Position numbers and translations under genes: made by a program. Source: a bacterium (GTDB lineage: Bacteria > Spirochaetota > JAHITG01). From it: a stretch of DNA of 34,133 bases. Positions 7,916-16,364 of this stretch are shown one piece after another. The DNA is taken from the NCBI GenBank assembly GCA_028711675.1, contig JAQTRT010000004.1, positions 1 through 34,133 on the forward strand, in the 5' to 3' direction. A model generated the notes under the pieces. It was not told the origin of the DNA and made no database searches. It was given only the letters and a program-made list of their open reading frames with translations. The first letter of the stretch is position 1. Each line of letters opens with the position of its first letter.

Positions 7916-7938
7916 CGGTCGTTCGGCCGTTATTTTTT
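7916..7938 (+). terminator. candidate intrinsic terminator
   Basis: CGGTC (7916-7920) and GGCCG (7925-7929) form a 5-bp stem including one G-U pair around the loop GTTC, followed at once by TTATTTTTT (7930-7938). It lies in the 79-base gap between the methyltransferase and the radical SAM gene. The stem is short, so termination may be partial. Confidence 0.4.
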
Positions 7939-7955
7939 ATAAAGGATAAAGATCA

Positions 7956-9386
7956 ATGAAAATTCTTCTTGCTGAAGCGCCTTTTTCTTATACAGATTCC
8001 ATTATTAAAGGGGAGAGATATTTCCCCCTTGGCATTGGATACATTGCTTCATATATCAGGCAGTCTCCCGGCAGGGATGTGAAGATATTTATCGGGGATA
8101 TGCTGCAATTTGAAAAGGCCGTATCCCGCGACCTTCCCGATGTTGTGGGGATAACCTGTATGACGAACACTTATCCCACTGCAGCCCAAATGGTCCAGAT
8201 AGTTAAAAAAAGTAATCCGCGCTGCCGGATCATCCTGGGCGGGCAGCATGTTTCCAGTGTACATGCTGATGTGCTTCGCGATATTCCTGAAGCTGATTTT
8301 TTAGCTGTTGGTGAAGGCGAGATTCTAATGGACAGGTTCCTCAGGGAACTGGTATCAGGCAAGCCGGCTTGGGAACATGTTCCGGGTTTGGTTTACCGGA
8401 TTTCCGGGGGAATAAAAGAAGTCCCTGTCGGACCGGTGAATGATCATATCGAACAGTTCCCTTTTCCGGCCAGAGACCTGGTTGATCTTAATCAGTATAA
8501 ATCCCATCCCCAGATGCGTTTCGGCAGGAGCACGGCATCCATGATCACCAGCCGCGGCTGTCCATGGCTGTGCACTTATTGTTCATCTCATGTTACAATG
8601 GGTAGAAAATACCGGTTTCTCAGTGCGGATTATGTATTGAATGAGATCCAGGAGATTTATCATCGTTATCATATCAATAATATCATATTATGGGATGATC
8701 TATTTACACTTAACCATGACAGAGTTCACGAGATTTGTGAAAAAATAATAAAATCAGGATTGAATATCAATTGGTTCTGCCAATCCAGAACAGACCGGCT
8801 TAACCAGGAGATTGCTGATATTATGCGGCGGGCTGGATGTAAAATGATCTCTTTCGGTATAGAGAGTGGCAATGAAAAAACTCTGGAAAGGATCAGGAAG
8901 AATGTAAAATTGGATGTCGTTACCCAGACTATTGGCTTTTGCCGCAAAGCAGGGATCAGAACCCAGGGCAGTTTTATTCTGGGCTTTCCCTGGGAAACAA
9001 AAGAGGAGATGGAGGATACGATAAAGTTTGCTTCCCGGAGCAATTTAGATATCGCCCTGTTTTTCTCCTTTACACCGTACCCGGGCACCACAGAATGGCA
9101 ATATGTTCCTGAAGAGGCGAAGCCAAGAAATATAGGTGAATGGGAAAGGTTTGTCTGCAATAATCTGTACGGCAGGACATGGAACTCCTGTCTGGACCAG
9201 AAACATATGAAGATCATGGTATCCAAGGCTCACTGGAAATTTTATTTCCGTTTCAGCCAGATTTTCAGAATGGTGAAACGGATCGCTTCGGCGGAAGAGC
9301 TGGTCGCTTACATTAAGGCAGCTTTTAATTTGCTGTATTCTATTTTAAAGATTTTATCGAGGAATTTTAAAAAAAGGAGGTTGTAA
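7956..9386 (+). CDS. B12-binding-domain radical SAM protein
   Basis: A 476-residue protein. The N-terminal 150 residues have the Rossmann-like form of a cobalamin-binding domain (DVVGITCMTNTYPTAAQMVQIV and IILGGQHVS at about 62-100, GEGE at 119-122). The cobalamin-coordinating D-x-H-x2-G motif is not evident. The radical SAM core carries C-x3-C-x2-C as CPWLCTYC (Cys 202, 206, 209), which holds the 4Fe-4S cluster, and later SFGIESGNEKTLERIRK and GSFILGFPWETKEE. The family includes BchE-like cyclases, methylases of unactivated carbon or phosphorus, and many unassigned enzymes next to sugar genes. AAAGGATAAA precedes ATG 7956. It stands apart from the methyltransferase by a 79-base gap with a possible terminator, and 12 bases before a GT4 gene. 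It may C-methylate or rearrange a sugar or lipid; reaction unknown. Confidence 0.85.
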   Translation: MKILLAEAPFSYTDSIIKGERYFPLGIGYIASYIRQSPGRDVKIFIGDMLQFEKAVSRDLPDVVGITCMTNTYPTAAQMVQIVKKSNPRCRIILGGQHVSSVHADVLRDIPEADFLAVGEGEILMDRFLRELVSGKPAWEHVPGLVYRISGGIKEVPVGPVNDHIEQFPFPARDLVDLNQYKSHPQMRFGRSTASMITSRGCPWLCTYCSSHVTMGRKYRFLSADYVLNEIQEIYHRYHINNIILWDDLFTLNHDRVHEICEKIIKSGLNINWFCQSRTDRLNQEIADIMRRAGCKMISFGIESGNEKTLERIRKNVKLDVVTQTIGFCRKAGIRTQGSFILGFPWETKEEMEDTIKFASRSNLDIALFFSFTPYPGTTEWQYVPEEAKPRNIGEWERFVCNNLYGRTWNSCLDQKHMKIMVSKAHWKFYFRFSQIFRMVKRIASAEELVAYIKAAFNLLYSILKILSRNFKKRRL

Positions 9387-9398
9387 CAGTAGATTTGA

Positions 9399-10718
9399 AT
9401 GAAACGCGTTTTAATTATAACTGACCTTCTTCAATCCTCACCCAGGATACCAGGATTGGCAAAATATCTGCCGGAACTGGGCTGGGAATCCATTATTATT
9501 ACTCCCAGTACAGAAAAAAATTTCAGGGGTAAGTTCAGTTCAGCTTTAGGTTTTATAAAAAAGGGGATAAAGGTCGTTGAAACGGATTCTCCTGAACGGT
9601 TTGTCTTTTTAAAGAAAATCCTGGGATTAAAAGGAGGCAGGAATTTCCGGCAGGAGATCAGCCAGAAATATGGAATGGCCAGTAAACTATCCGAATATTT
9701 TTTTAATTTAATCGGCGCCATTGTCAATTATCCGGATGCGGATAAAACCTGGAAGCCTGCAGCCCTTGAGGCTGCAAAAGATATCATAAAGAAGCATAGG
9801 ATAGATGTTGTCCTAAGCAGTTCTTCCCCGGTCATCAGTCACCTGGTGGCTCATGAGATAAAACAAAAATATCACATTCCCTGGGTTGCTGACCTGAGAG
9901 ACCTCTGGTCGCAAAACCATAATTATTATTACGGACCAGTAAGGTGCTTTATTGACCGATGTCTGGAGAGAAGAACGCTTGGTTTGGCCGACGCCCTCAT
10001 CACTGTCTCCGAACCATGGGCAGCCAAACTGAATGAGTTGCATCGAGTAAAAAGGGTCTATTCCATTACCAATGGATTTGATCCTGACAGGCTTAAAAGG
10101 AAAATGTCTCCTCTTACCAAAGCTTTCACCATCACCTATACAGGTAATCTTTATAAGGGTAAACAGGACCTGGAACAGTTCTTTATCGGTCTAAGCCATC
10201 TTATCAATAACGGGAAGATGGATAAGGAAAAAGTACGCGTGCGGGTATACGGACCGGTAGAAATTTGGATCGAAGAGCTGATAATGAGATACCGTTTAAA
10301 TGATGTGGTCAAACAGTACGGGATAATCTCAAGAGAGGATGTCCTTTTGCGGCAGAATGAGTCACAGCTGCTTTTATTAGTATGCTGGAAAGGTCGCAAA
10401 GAAAAAGGGTGCTATCCATTAAAAACGTTCGAATATCTCTCGGTCCGTCGGCCTATTTTTGCTGTGGGTGGCGAGGGTGGCGATGTTATTGAAAAACTGC
10501 TGGACAAGACAAAATCCGGTTTTTACTGCAGAGATGTCGAAGAAATAAAAATCCGGTTAATGGAGCTGTATCACCAGTACCTTCAGCATGGGAAGGTCCG
10601 TTATCAAGGGAAAACAGATCAAATTAATGCATACAATTATTGTGAAATGACGCGGCAGTTCGTAATAGTGTTCGACCAGGGGGGCTACACGCATAATGGT
10701 AACGACACAAAACATTAG
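9399..10718 (+). CDS. GT4-like glycosyltransferase
   Basis: A 439-residue predicted GT-B enzyme. The N-terminal domain starts KRVLIITDLLQSSPRIPGLAKYLPELGW, with a long insert around 35-90. It then shows VADLRDLWSQN (about 162-172), a signature of a GT4 subgroup, and ADALITVSEPWAAKL. The C-terminal domain has ITYTGNLYKGKQDLEQF and KTFEYLSVRRPIFAVGGEGGD, corresponding to the donor-binding region. A TGA in the same frame at 9396-9398 limits the start to ATG 9399 or later. The nearest Shine-Dalgarno, AAAGGAGG (about 9373-9380), is rather far upstream. Its 3' end overlaps the next gene by 23 bases. Base composition looks slightly more A/T-rich here than in the 12-15 kb section, by eye. Specificity unknown. 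Confidence 0.8.
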   Translation: MKRVLIITDLLQSSPRIPGLAKYLPELGWESIIITPSTEKNFRGKFSSALGFIKKGIKVVETDSPERFVFLKKILGLKGGRNFRQEISQKYGMASKLSEYFFNLIGAIVNYPDADKTWKPAALEAAKDIIKKHRIDVVLSSSSPVISHLVAHEIKQKYHIPWVADLRDLWSQNHNYYYGPVRCFIDRCLERRTLGLADALITVSEPWAAKLNELHRVKRVYSITNGFDPDRLKRKMSPLTKAFTITYTGNLYKGKQDLEQFFIGLSHLINNGKMDKEKVRVRVYGPVEIWIEELIMRYRLNDVVKQYGIISREDVLLRQNESQLLLLVCWKGRKEKGCYPLKTFEYLSVRRPIFAVGGEGGDVIEKLLDKTKSGFYCRDVEEIKIRLMELYHQYLQHGKVRYQGKTDQINAYNYCEMTRQFVIVFDQGGYTHNGNDTKH

Positions 10719-12153
10719 ATCCGGAAAAAAGATGCTGGAAAAAAAGACGGCTTTGATATTTTTATTCCTTATCACCTGTATGCTGATATATAGTCTTGTA
10801 ACAAGTTTGAGTATTTTCATTCTGCTCTTCATGTTTGTGACTGTTGTTGCCCTTTCACTGGCAAATTTCAGCCAGTGTATCTTTTTGTTCATTTTTCTTT
10901 CCCCTTTTCATTTTTTTTTCAAGGAATTGTTTCCTTTTCCCATAACGGATGTGTGGCGGGATATATACCTGGTTGCGATGATCTACAGCTGGTTCATTCA
11001 GGTATTGTCTAACAGGCTGAAGATCGCTAATAAAAATCTCGTCTCCATTATGATCCTTTTTTATCTATTGTGGGGAGTCATTGAGACATTAAATTCCGTT
11101 AATCTGTTAACAGGCCTGGTGGGATTCCGTTTTATGTTCGTGTCTGTCCCTTTGTTTTTTATTGCCTTTTCCACAATAAAAAGCGATAAGGAAATAAAAA
11201 GATATTTATGGGCTTTTCTTGCAAGCGGCTTTATCATTACTGTTTTTGCTCTCCTGCAGTTCGTCCTGGTCTCTTTACTCCATGTGATCCCTATGGGGAC
11301 CTCCATTGATTTTGGCCGTAAATATTCCTTCTCGGGAAGCTTGTTCCGCGGTTTCATTGCTTTGGAACGTTCTACTTCGCTTCTTTCCAACCCGAATGAA
11401 CTGGGTAATTTCCTCCTGGTCTGCTTTATTTTAGGAATCGTCCTTTCTTATTTTAAGGCCGATAAGAACCGCTTTCTGGTGCCGTATATCATCCTTGTAC
11501 TTCTGGGATTGTTTACTGCCATGTCACGGACAGCCTTAGTGGGGCTGGTGGTCTCTGTAGCAGTTCTGATCGTTATAAGCCGGAAAAAAGAACTTTTTTT
11601 TAAAAGTTTCATGGTCTTTACCTGTATAGTTGTAGTGTTCTCTTCTTATATTATAAAACTATTCAGGCCTATCCTTGATCTGTCCGACCCGTATTTTATT
11701 AATTCCGTCCAGGGTTTACCTTACTGGAAATTTGTTAAAGATGCTCTTTTTTTGGGGCATGGTTTCTCGGCTACTCAGAGCACTGCAATGAAATTAGGCA
11801 TTAAACAATTCGGTAATATCCCGGTTGGAGCGGTGGATGTTTATTTTATTCAAATGATCATCCAGATCGGCCTGGTGGGATTTTTATTCCACTTCTTTAT
11901 CTGTCTTTTACTTATGATGTATTCCTATATGAATTACAGGAATAAAAATCTTCCATACTATTACCGTACCTTGTCCCTGGCTGTTCTGGGTGTTCTGCTG
12001 GCCTTTCTCGTGGTGGGTCTGCATACGTCCCCGTGGGAATATGTTTCCTTATCCAGTTTTTATTATATCCTGGCCGCTATCGTTGTCTTTATTTATCAGC
12101 AAGGTATGAAAAAATCATCTCTGCTCCAGACCGGGCCGGAGCAGTCCGGCTGA
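10696..12153 (+). CDS. O-antigen polymerase/ligase-like membrane protein (Wzy_C type), first of three
   Basis: A 485-residue, strongly hydrophobic protein with about eleven membrane segments. It shows LLSNPNELGNFLL and, in a following segment, MSRTALVGLVVSVAVLIVISRKKE, the pattern seen in the Wzy_C domain (PF04932) of O-antigen ligases and polymerases. A large external loop follows. It overlaps the GT4 gene by 23 bases; AGGGGGG stands about 11 bases before ATG 10696, while ATG 10732 is an alternative start that would remove a hydrophilic leader. Wzy proteins polymerise lipid-linked repeat units and WaaL proteins transfer chains to lipid A; both act at the outer face of the inner membrane and are hard to separate by sequence. 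Two similar proteins lie at 25809 and 27450. Confidence 0.8.
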   Translation: MVTTQNIRSGKKMLEKKTALIFLFLITCMLIYSLVTSLSIFILLFMFVTVVALSLANFSQCIFLFIFLSPFHFFFKELFPFPITDVWRDIYLVAMIYSWFIQVLSNRLKIANKNLVSIMILFYLLWGVIETLNSVNLLTGLVGFRFMFVSVPLFFIAFSTIKSDKEIKRYLWAFLASGFIITVFALLQFVLVSLLHVIPMGTSIDFGRKYSFSGSLFRGFIALERSTSLLSNPNELGNFLLVCFILGIVLSYFKADKNRFLVPYIILVLLGLFTAMSRTALVGLVVSVAVLIVISRKKELFFKSFMVFTCIVVVFSSYIIKLFRPILDLSDPYFINSVQGLPYWKFVKDALFLGHGFSATQSTAMKLGIKQFGNIPVGAVDVYFIQMIIQIGLVGFLFHFFICLLLMMYSYMNYRNKNLPYYYRTLSLAVLGVLLAFLVVGLHTSPWEYVSLSSFYYILAAIVVFIYQQGMKKSSLLQTGPEQSG

Positions 12154-12167
12154 AAGAATATCAGTAT

Positions 12168-12173
12168 GAGGAG
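12168..12173 (+). promoter_or_regulatory. ribosome binding site that fixes the 2-epimerase start
   Basis: GAGGAG lies 6 bases before ATG 12180. The frame is open further upstream to 12033, but that part overlaps the Wzy-like gene and has no homologous character, so ATG 12180 is chosen. Confidence 0.8.
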
Positions 12174-12179
12174 AAAGAT

Positions 12180-13268
12180 ATGAAAGTCATGACGATTCTC
12201 GGGACCAGGCCGGAGATCATCCGGCTGAGTCTGATCATTAAGAAACTGGATAAAGCCGTGAAACATGTTCTGGTCCATACGGGGCAGAATTACGAAAAGA
12301 AATTGAACGGGATCTTCTTCAAGGACCTGGACCTTCGGGCGCCGGACCATTATCTGGGTGCCAGGGCTGATTCATTCGGTTCGCAGGCAGCCATCATCAT
12401 TCAGAAGATAGAGAAGCTGTTCCTGGACCTGAAGCCGGACAGGGTCCTGGTCCTGGGTGACACGAACAGCGGGCTCTCCAGTATCGTGGCTGAAAGAATG
12501 ATGATACCCGTGTATCACATGGAAGCCGGGAACCGGTGTTATGACCTGAAAGTCCCTGAGGAAAAGAACAGGAGGATCATTGATTCCATCTCTTCTTTTG
12601 CCCTTCCTTATACCCCGGGCAGCCGCGAGAATCTGATCAGGGAAGGACTGCCCAAACAAAGGATCTTTATCTCAGGTAATCCCATCTTTGAGGTCCTTAC
12701 CCATTACCAGGACCGGATCGATGCCAGCAGTATTTTAGACAGGATGGGGCTTGAGGAAAAGAAATACTTCCTGGTTACCGCCCACAGGTCGGAGAATGTG
12801 GATACCAGGCCCATGCTGCAGAAGATCCTGAGGGGCCTGGAATTGGTCCTGAAAAAATACGGTCTTCCTGTTGTGGTCAGCGTTCATCCGAGGACCAGGC
12901 ATAAACTGGAGAAGTTCAAGCTTGCGCCGAAAAATAAGAAAATGGTGCTTTCCGGTCCTTTCGGATTTTTTGATTTTGTGAAGCTGGAAAAGAACGCGCT
13001 GTGCGTGCTGACCGACAGCGGAACGGTCCAGGAAGAATGCTGTATCTTTCACGTTCCGGCCGTGACCATGCGGGATACGACGGAAAGGCCGGAGACCGTG
13101 GAATGCGGAAGCAATATCGTTTCAGGACTTGAGCCGGATAATATCGTTCAATGCACCGGGATCATGCTTTCCGGCGGCCGGGCCTGGGATTATCCGGAAG
13201 GGTACAGGGATGAGAATGTTTCGGACAAGATCGTTAAATATATTACCGGGGAGTATTCCTATGTTTAA
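12180..13268 (+). CDS. UDP-N-acetyl-hexosamine 2-epimerase, non-hydrolysing (WbjD/FnlC-like)
   Basis: A 362-residue GT-B-fold epimerase. It opens MKVMTILGTRPEIIRL, then has HTGQNYEKKL, VLGDTNSGLSS and HMEAGNRCYDLKVPEEKNRRIID, and near the end SDSGTVQEE-like text (TDSGTVQEECCIF) with the conserved REXTERPE-type segment (MRDTTERPETVECGSN). The NRCYD/VPEEKNRRIID form is closer to WbjD/FnlC/CapG, which epimerise UDP-L-talosamine-type intermediates, than to housekeeping WecB. It is the first of three overlapping genes; in known pathways (Pseudomonas aeruginosa O11 WbjBCD; Vibrio cholerae O37 WbvB/R/D) this step comes last. Expected product: a UDP-L-6-deoxy-HexNAc such as L-FucNAc or L-QuiNAc. The order of genes and the partner reductase favour the latter, by inference. 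Confidence 0.88.
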   Translation: MKVMTILGTRPEIIRLSLIIKKLDKAVKHVLVHTGQNYEKKLNGIFFKDLDLRAPDHYLGARADSFGSQAAIIIQKIEKLFLDLKPDRVLVLGDTNSGLSSIVAERMMIPVYHMEAGNRCYDLKVPEEKNRRIIDSISSFALPYTPGSRENLIREGLPKQRIFISGNPIFEVLTHYQDRIDASSILDRMGLEEKKYFLVTAHRSENVDTRPMLQKILRGLELVLKKYGLPVVVSVHPRTRHKLEKFKLAPKNKKMVLSGPFGFFDFVKLEKNALCVLTDSGTVQEECCIFHVPAVTMRDTTERPETVECGSNIVSGLEPDNIVQCTGIMLSGGRAWDYPEGYRDENVSDKIVKYITGEYSYV

Positions 13269-14253
13269 GAATAAGATCGTTTTGATCACGGGCGGCACAG
13301 GGTCCTGGGGCAATGAACTGACAGCCCAGCTGCTGGGAAAGGGGGCCGGAGAGATCAGGATTTTTTCCCGCGGTGAATTTGCCCAGGTCACGATGGAAAG
13401 AAAATTCAATGACCGCAGATTGAAATTCGTCATCGGCGATATCAGGGATTTTGACGCCATTAACCGTGCCTGCCGAAGCGTGGATTATATCTTTCATCTG
13501 GCTGCCCGGAAACATGTGCCGGTCTGCGAAGAACAGCCGCAGGAAGCCATCAAGACCAATATCGCGGGAACCACCAATCTCATTCATGCCGCTGTTGATA
13601 ACCGGGTCAAAAAAGTAATCGATGTTTCAACGGACAAGGCTGTCGATCCCCTGAACCTGTACGGCATGACCAAGGCTGTAGGCGAGAAGCTGATCGTCCA
13701 GGCCAACAACCTTTCTTCCGGGACCAGGTTTGTCTGCATCCGGGGCGGTAATGTCCTGGGGTCCAACGGCAGCGTGGTTCCGTATTTCATCGATCAGATC
13801 AGGCGTTATAATTGTCTGGAGATCACGGATGAACGGATGACCAGGTATTTCCTCACCCTGCACGATGCCATCAGCCTGCTTTTCAAGGCTTCTGAAAAGG
13901 GCATCGGCGGCGAGACCTTTGTCATGAAGATGCCGGCCTGCCGCATCCTGGACCTGGCCAAGGTCCTGATCCATCATTACGGGAATAAATCGACCAGGAT
14001 AAAGGCCATCGGAAGCAGGCCCGGCGAGAAAATCGATGAGGTTCTTGTGTCACGGTACGAGGCCGTTAATACCTATGAGATCCTTGATAATTATTATTTG
14101 ATCCTGCCGATGCTCTCCATCCAGGGTCTTTCCGGTCATTATAAAAAAATGCGGCTCAGGAAGGTTCATCTGGAGGAATATAACTCCTCCTGTTCGCTCA
14201 TGAACAAGCAGGAGATCAGGAAGATGCTGGTCAAAGGCGGATTCATCCGATGA
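13261..14253 (+). CDS. UDP-GlcNAc 4,6-dehydratase (CapE/WbjB/PseB-like SDR)
   Basis: A 330-residue extended short-chain dehydrogenase. It has the NAD(P) motif GGTGSWG (11-17), HLAARKHVPVCEEQP, and VSTDKAVDPLNLYGMTKAVGEKL, which gives the S-T-D and Y-x3-K catalytic elements in the form typical of UDP-GlcNAc 4,6-dehydratases, including those that also invert C5. It starts at ATG 13261, inside the end of the 2-epimerase gene (8-base overlap), with GGGGAG a few bases upstream; longer in-frame starts back to 13129 would lie deep in the epimerase and are unlikely. It ends in a 4-base ATGA overlap with the RmlD-like reductase. Expected job: first step from UDP-GlcNAc to UDP-4-keto-6-deoxy-L-hexosamine. 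C5 inversion is inferred from partners, not from residues. Confidence 0.87.
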   Translation: MFKNKIVLITGGTGSWGNELTAQLLGKGAGEIRIFSRGEFAQVTMERKFNDRRLKFVIGDIRDFDAINRACRSVDYIFHLAARKHVPVCEEQPQEAIKTNIAGTTNLIHAAVDNRVKKVIDVSTDKAVDPLNLYGMTKAVGEKLIVQANNLSSGTRFVCIRGGNVLGSNGSVVPYFIDQIRRYNCLEITDERMTRYFLTLHDAISLLFKASEKGIGGETFVMKMPACRILDLAKVLIHHYGNKSTRIKAIGSRPGEKIDEVLVSRYEAVNTYEILDNYYLILPMLSIQGLSGHYKKMRLRKVHLEEYNSSCSLMNKQEIRKMLVKGGFIR

Positions 14254-15110
14254 AAAAAGTTATGATCTTCGGCTCTGCGGGAATGGCCGGTCATATGGTG
14301 ACCCGCTATCTTCAGTCACTGAAAAAATATATCCTGACAGATATCGGGTACGGCTTTAAGCTTAATCCGGATACGGTCCTGATGGATATCAAGGACCGGG
14401 CTTTGGTGGAAAAGATCATCAGAGAAAAGAAGCCCGAAGTCATTATCAACTGTATCGGGCTTCTGGTAAAAGATTCAGAGGAACAGCCGGATGAGGCTGT
14501 TTATGTGAACAGTTATTTTCCCCATTTTCTGGAACGGACAGGGAAAGTGAATAATATCAAGATCATCCATTTAAGCACGGATTGTGTTTTTTCCGGAAAA
14601 AAGGGGAGTTACCGGGAGACGGATACCAGGGACGGGGAAGGATTTTATGCCCGGAGCAAAGCCCTGGGCGAGATCATAAACAAGAAGGACCTTACTTTCC
14701 GGACATCCATCATCGGTCCGGAATTAAAGGAGAATGGGACAGGCCTGTTCCACTGGTTCATGACCCGGGAAGGAGAGGTAAACGGTTATACCGATGTGTA
14801 CTGGACAGGCGTAACCACTCTGGAACTGGCGAAAGCCATGGACGCGGCCATGGACCAGGACCTGACAGGTCTTTATCATTTGACCCCGGAGAAGAAGATC
14901 TCCAAATACGAGCTGCTCCGCCTGATCAAGGAGAGATGGGGAAAGAAAGGGATCACGATCCATAAGGATACAGGGTCCCGAAGCGATAAATCCCTTGTAA
15001 ATTGCCGGAAGGACTTTCATTACCGGGTCAAGGATTATGAGGGTATGGTCGGGGATCTGTACGAATGGATGAGGCCGCAGAAAGATCTGTACGGACGGTA
15101 TTTTCGCTGA
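14250..15110 (+). CDS. RmlD-like sugar-nucleotide 4-ketoreductase
   Basis: A 286-residue SDR of the RmlD type. It shows GSAGMAGHMV (8-17), VIINCIGLLVKDSEEQPDEAVYVNSYFPHFLE, HLSTDCVFSGKKGSYRETD and an active-site Y-x3-K in FYARSKALGE. It reduces the 4-keto group of a nucleotide-linked 6-deoxy-sugar with NAD(P)H. It lacks the C-terminal cupin domain that CapF/WbjC reductases of the L-FucNAc route carry, and so looks more like WbvR of the L-RhaNAc/L-QuiNAc route. Genes before and after overlap it by 4 bases and 1 base, which suggests translational coupling within one module (12180-16318). It is distinct from the shorter-motif RmlD at 18406, so the two reductases probably serve different nucleotide sugars. 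Confidence 0.85.
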   Translation: MKKVMIFGSAGMAGHMVTRYLQSLKKYILTDIGYGFKLNPDTVLMDIKDRALVEKIIREKKPEVIINCIGLLVKDSEEQPDEAVYVNSYFPHFLERTGKVNNIKIIHLSTDCVFSGKKGSYRETDTRDGEGFYARSKALGEIINKKDLTFRTSIIGPELKENGTGLFHWFMTREGEVNGYTDVYWTGVTTLELAKAMDAAMDQDLTGLYHLTPEKKISKYELLRLIKERWGKKGITIHKDTGSRSDKSLVNCRKDFHYRVKDYEGMVGDLYEWMRPQKDLYGRYFR

Positions 15111-16318
15111 TGGAGGGACGCTGCCTGCGCATACTGATCCTGACAGAACGGTTCTATCCGGAAGAGTTTATCATCAATGACCTGGTCACGGAATGGTCCG
15201 GAAGGCAGGACCGCATCGATGTCCTGACGCAGGTCCCCAGTTATCCTCTGGGACGCGTTTTCGGCGGATACAGGAATAAACTGTTCCAGAAAGAGAAAAG
15301 GGGCCCCGTGACAATATACCGCTTCTTTACTCTCCTGGGATATCAGAAAAGCCTTCTTTTAAAAATATTGAACTATTTTAATTTCGCGCTGCTGGGCAGT
15401 CTGGCAGCTGTTGTAATGGGGAACCGGTATGACAAGGTCTTTATCTACCAGACAGGTCCCCTGACTATGGCCCTTCCGGCTGTCCTTATCCATAAACTGT
15501 ATAAAAAGGAACTGACCATCTGGACCCAGGACGTGTGGCCTGATACCGTATATGCTTATGGTTTCAGGAAGACACGGCTTCTTTCGTTCTTTCTGGATTC
15601 TCTTGTACGGATGGTTTACCGCAGCTGCAGGAATATCTTTGTTTCCTGTGAAGGATTCATAAAAAGGATTAAGCCCTATGTCCCGGGCCGCGCCATCCGT
15701 CATTTCCCCAACTGGCCGTTATTGGGAAGATATGACCACGGGACCAGGGTCCGCCTTTCCCGTAAGTTCAATTTTACTTTTGCCGGTAATATCGGCAAGG
15801 TCCAGAACCTGGAGAACGTGATCAGGGGATTTTCCCTGGCAGTGCAGTCCCGGGACAAGATGCAGCTCAACCTTGTCGGGGACGGCTCGTATCTGGCTTA
15901 TCTGCGGGACCTGGTGAAGAGGGAGAATGTGCGGAACGTGGTCTTCTGGGGAAGAAAGGCCCTGACCGAGATGCCCGGTTATTTTAACGCGAGTGATGTT
16001 CTTGTCATTTCTTTAAAAGATAATCCTTTGTTCGCGCTGACCATCCCGTCCAAGTTCCAGACCTACCTTCAGGCCGGTAAACCCATTTTTTGCATTATGA
16101 AAGGAGAAGTGAAGGACCTGGTTGAAAGATACGGGATAGGCCTTTGCAGCCGGCCGGATGATATTAAGGATATCAGGGATGGTTTTATCCGGTTCTTCCG
16201 TATGAACCGTACGCAAAGGTCCCGTTATTCCAAAAAGAGCCGTTATTTGCTCGAATGGCTTTTCAACCGGGATAAGATCCTGGCAGACATGAATAATATT
16301 TTCTGGAAACAGAAATAA
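15110..16318 (+). CDS. WbuB-like GT4 glycosyltransferase
   Basis: A 402-residue enzyme. It opens with RILILTERFYPEEFIINDL and VLTQVPSYPLGRVFGGY, then KVFIYQTGPLTMALPAVLIHKLYKKELTIWTQDVWPDTVYAYG, and ends with FAGNIGKVQNLENVIRGF and FALTIPSKFQTYLQAGKPIFCIM. These phrases mark the WbuB family, whose members transfer L-FucNAc or related 6-deoxy-HexNAc residues in O antigens. The start is ATG 15110, overlapping the previous stop as TGATG; a longer frame back to 15065 is unlikely. Directly downstream of the matching nucleotide-sugar genes, it is the best candidate for adding that sugar to the GlcNAc-like first residue placed by the 16365 transferase. Linkage is not deduced. Confidence 0.87.
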   Translation: MEGRCLRILILTERFYPEEFIINDLVTEWSGRQDRIDVLTQVPSYPLGRVFGGYRNKLFQKEKRGPVTIYRFFTLLGYQKSLLLKILNYFNFALLGSLAAVVMGNRYDKVFIYQTGPLTMALPAVLIHKLYKKELTIWTQDVWPDTVYAYGFRKTRLLSFFLDSLVRMVYRSCRNIFVSCEGFIKRIKPYVPGRAIRHFPNWPLLGRYDHGTRVRLSRKFNFTFAGNIGKVQNLENVIRGFSLAVQSRDKMQLNLVGDGSYLAYLRDLVKRENVRNVVFWGRKALTEMPGYFNASDVLVISLKDNPLFALTIPSKFQTYLQAGKPIFCIMKGEVKDLVERYGIGLCSRPDDIKDIRDGFIRFFRMNRTQRSRYSKKSRYLLEWLFNRDKILADMNNIFWKQK

Positions 16319-16364
16319 AAACAGTATATTCTTTTTTATCCTTCTGTCAAAAGGAGCGTTTTGT

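Noticed and set aside
12033..12179. A longer N-terminus for the 2-epimerase.
   Set aside because: It overlaps the end of the Wzy-like gene, has no family character, and GAGGAG sits correctly before ATG 12180.
13129..13260. A longer N-terminus for the 4,6-dehydratase.
   Set aside because: The extra residues lie inside the epimerase gene; the family N-terminus MFKNKIVLITGGTG begins exactly at ATG 13261.
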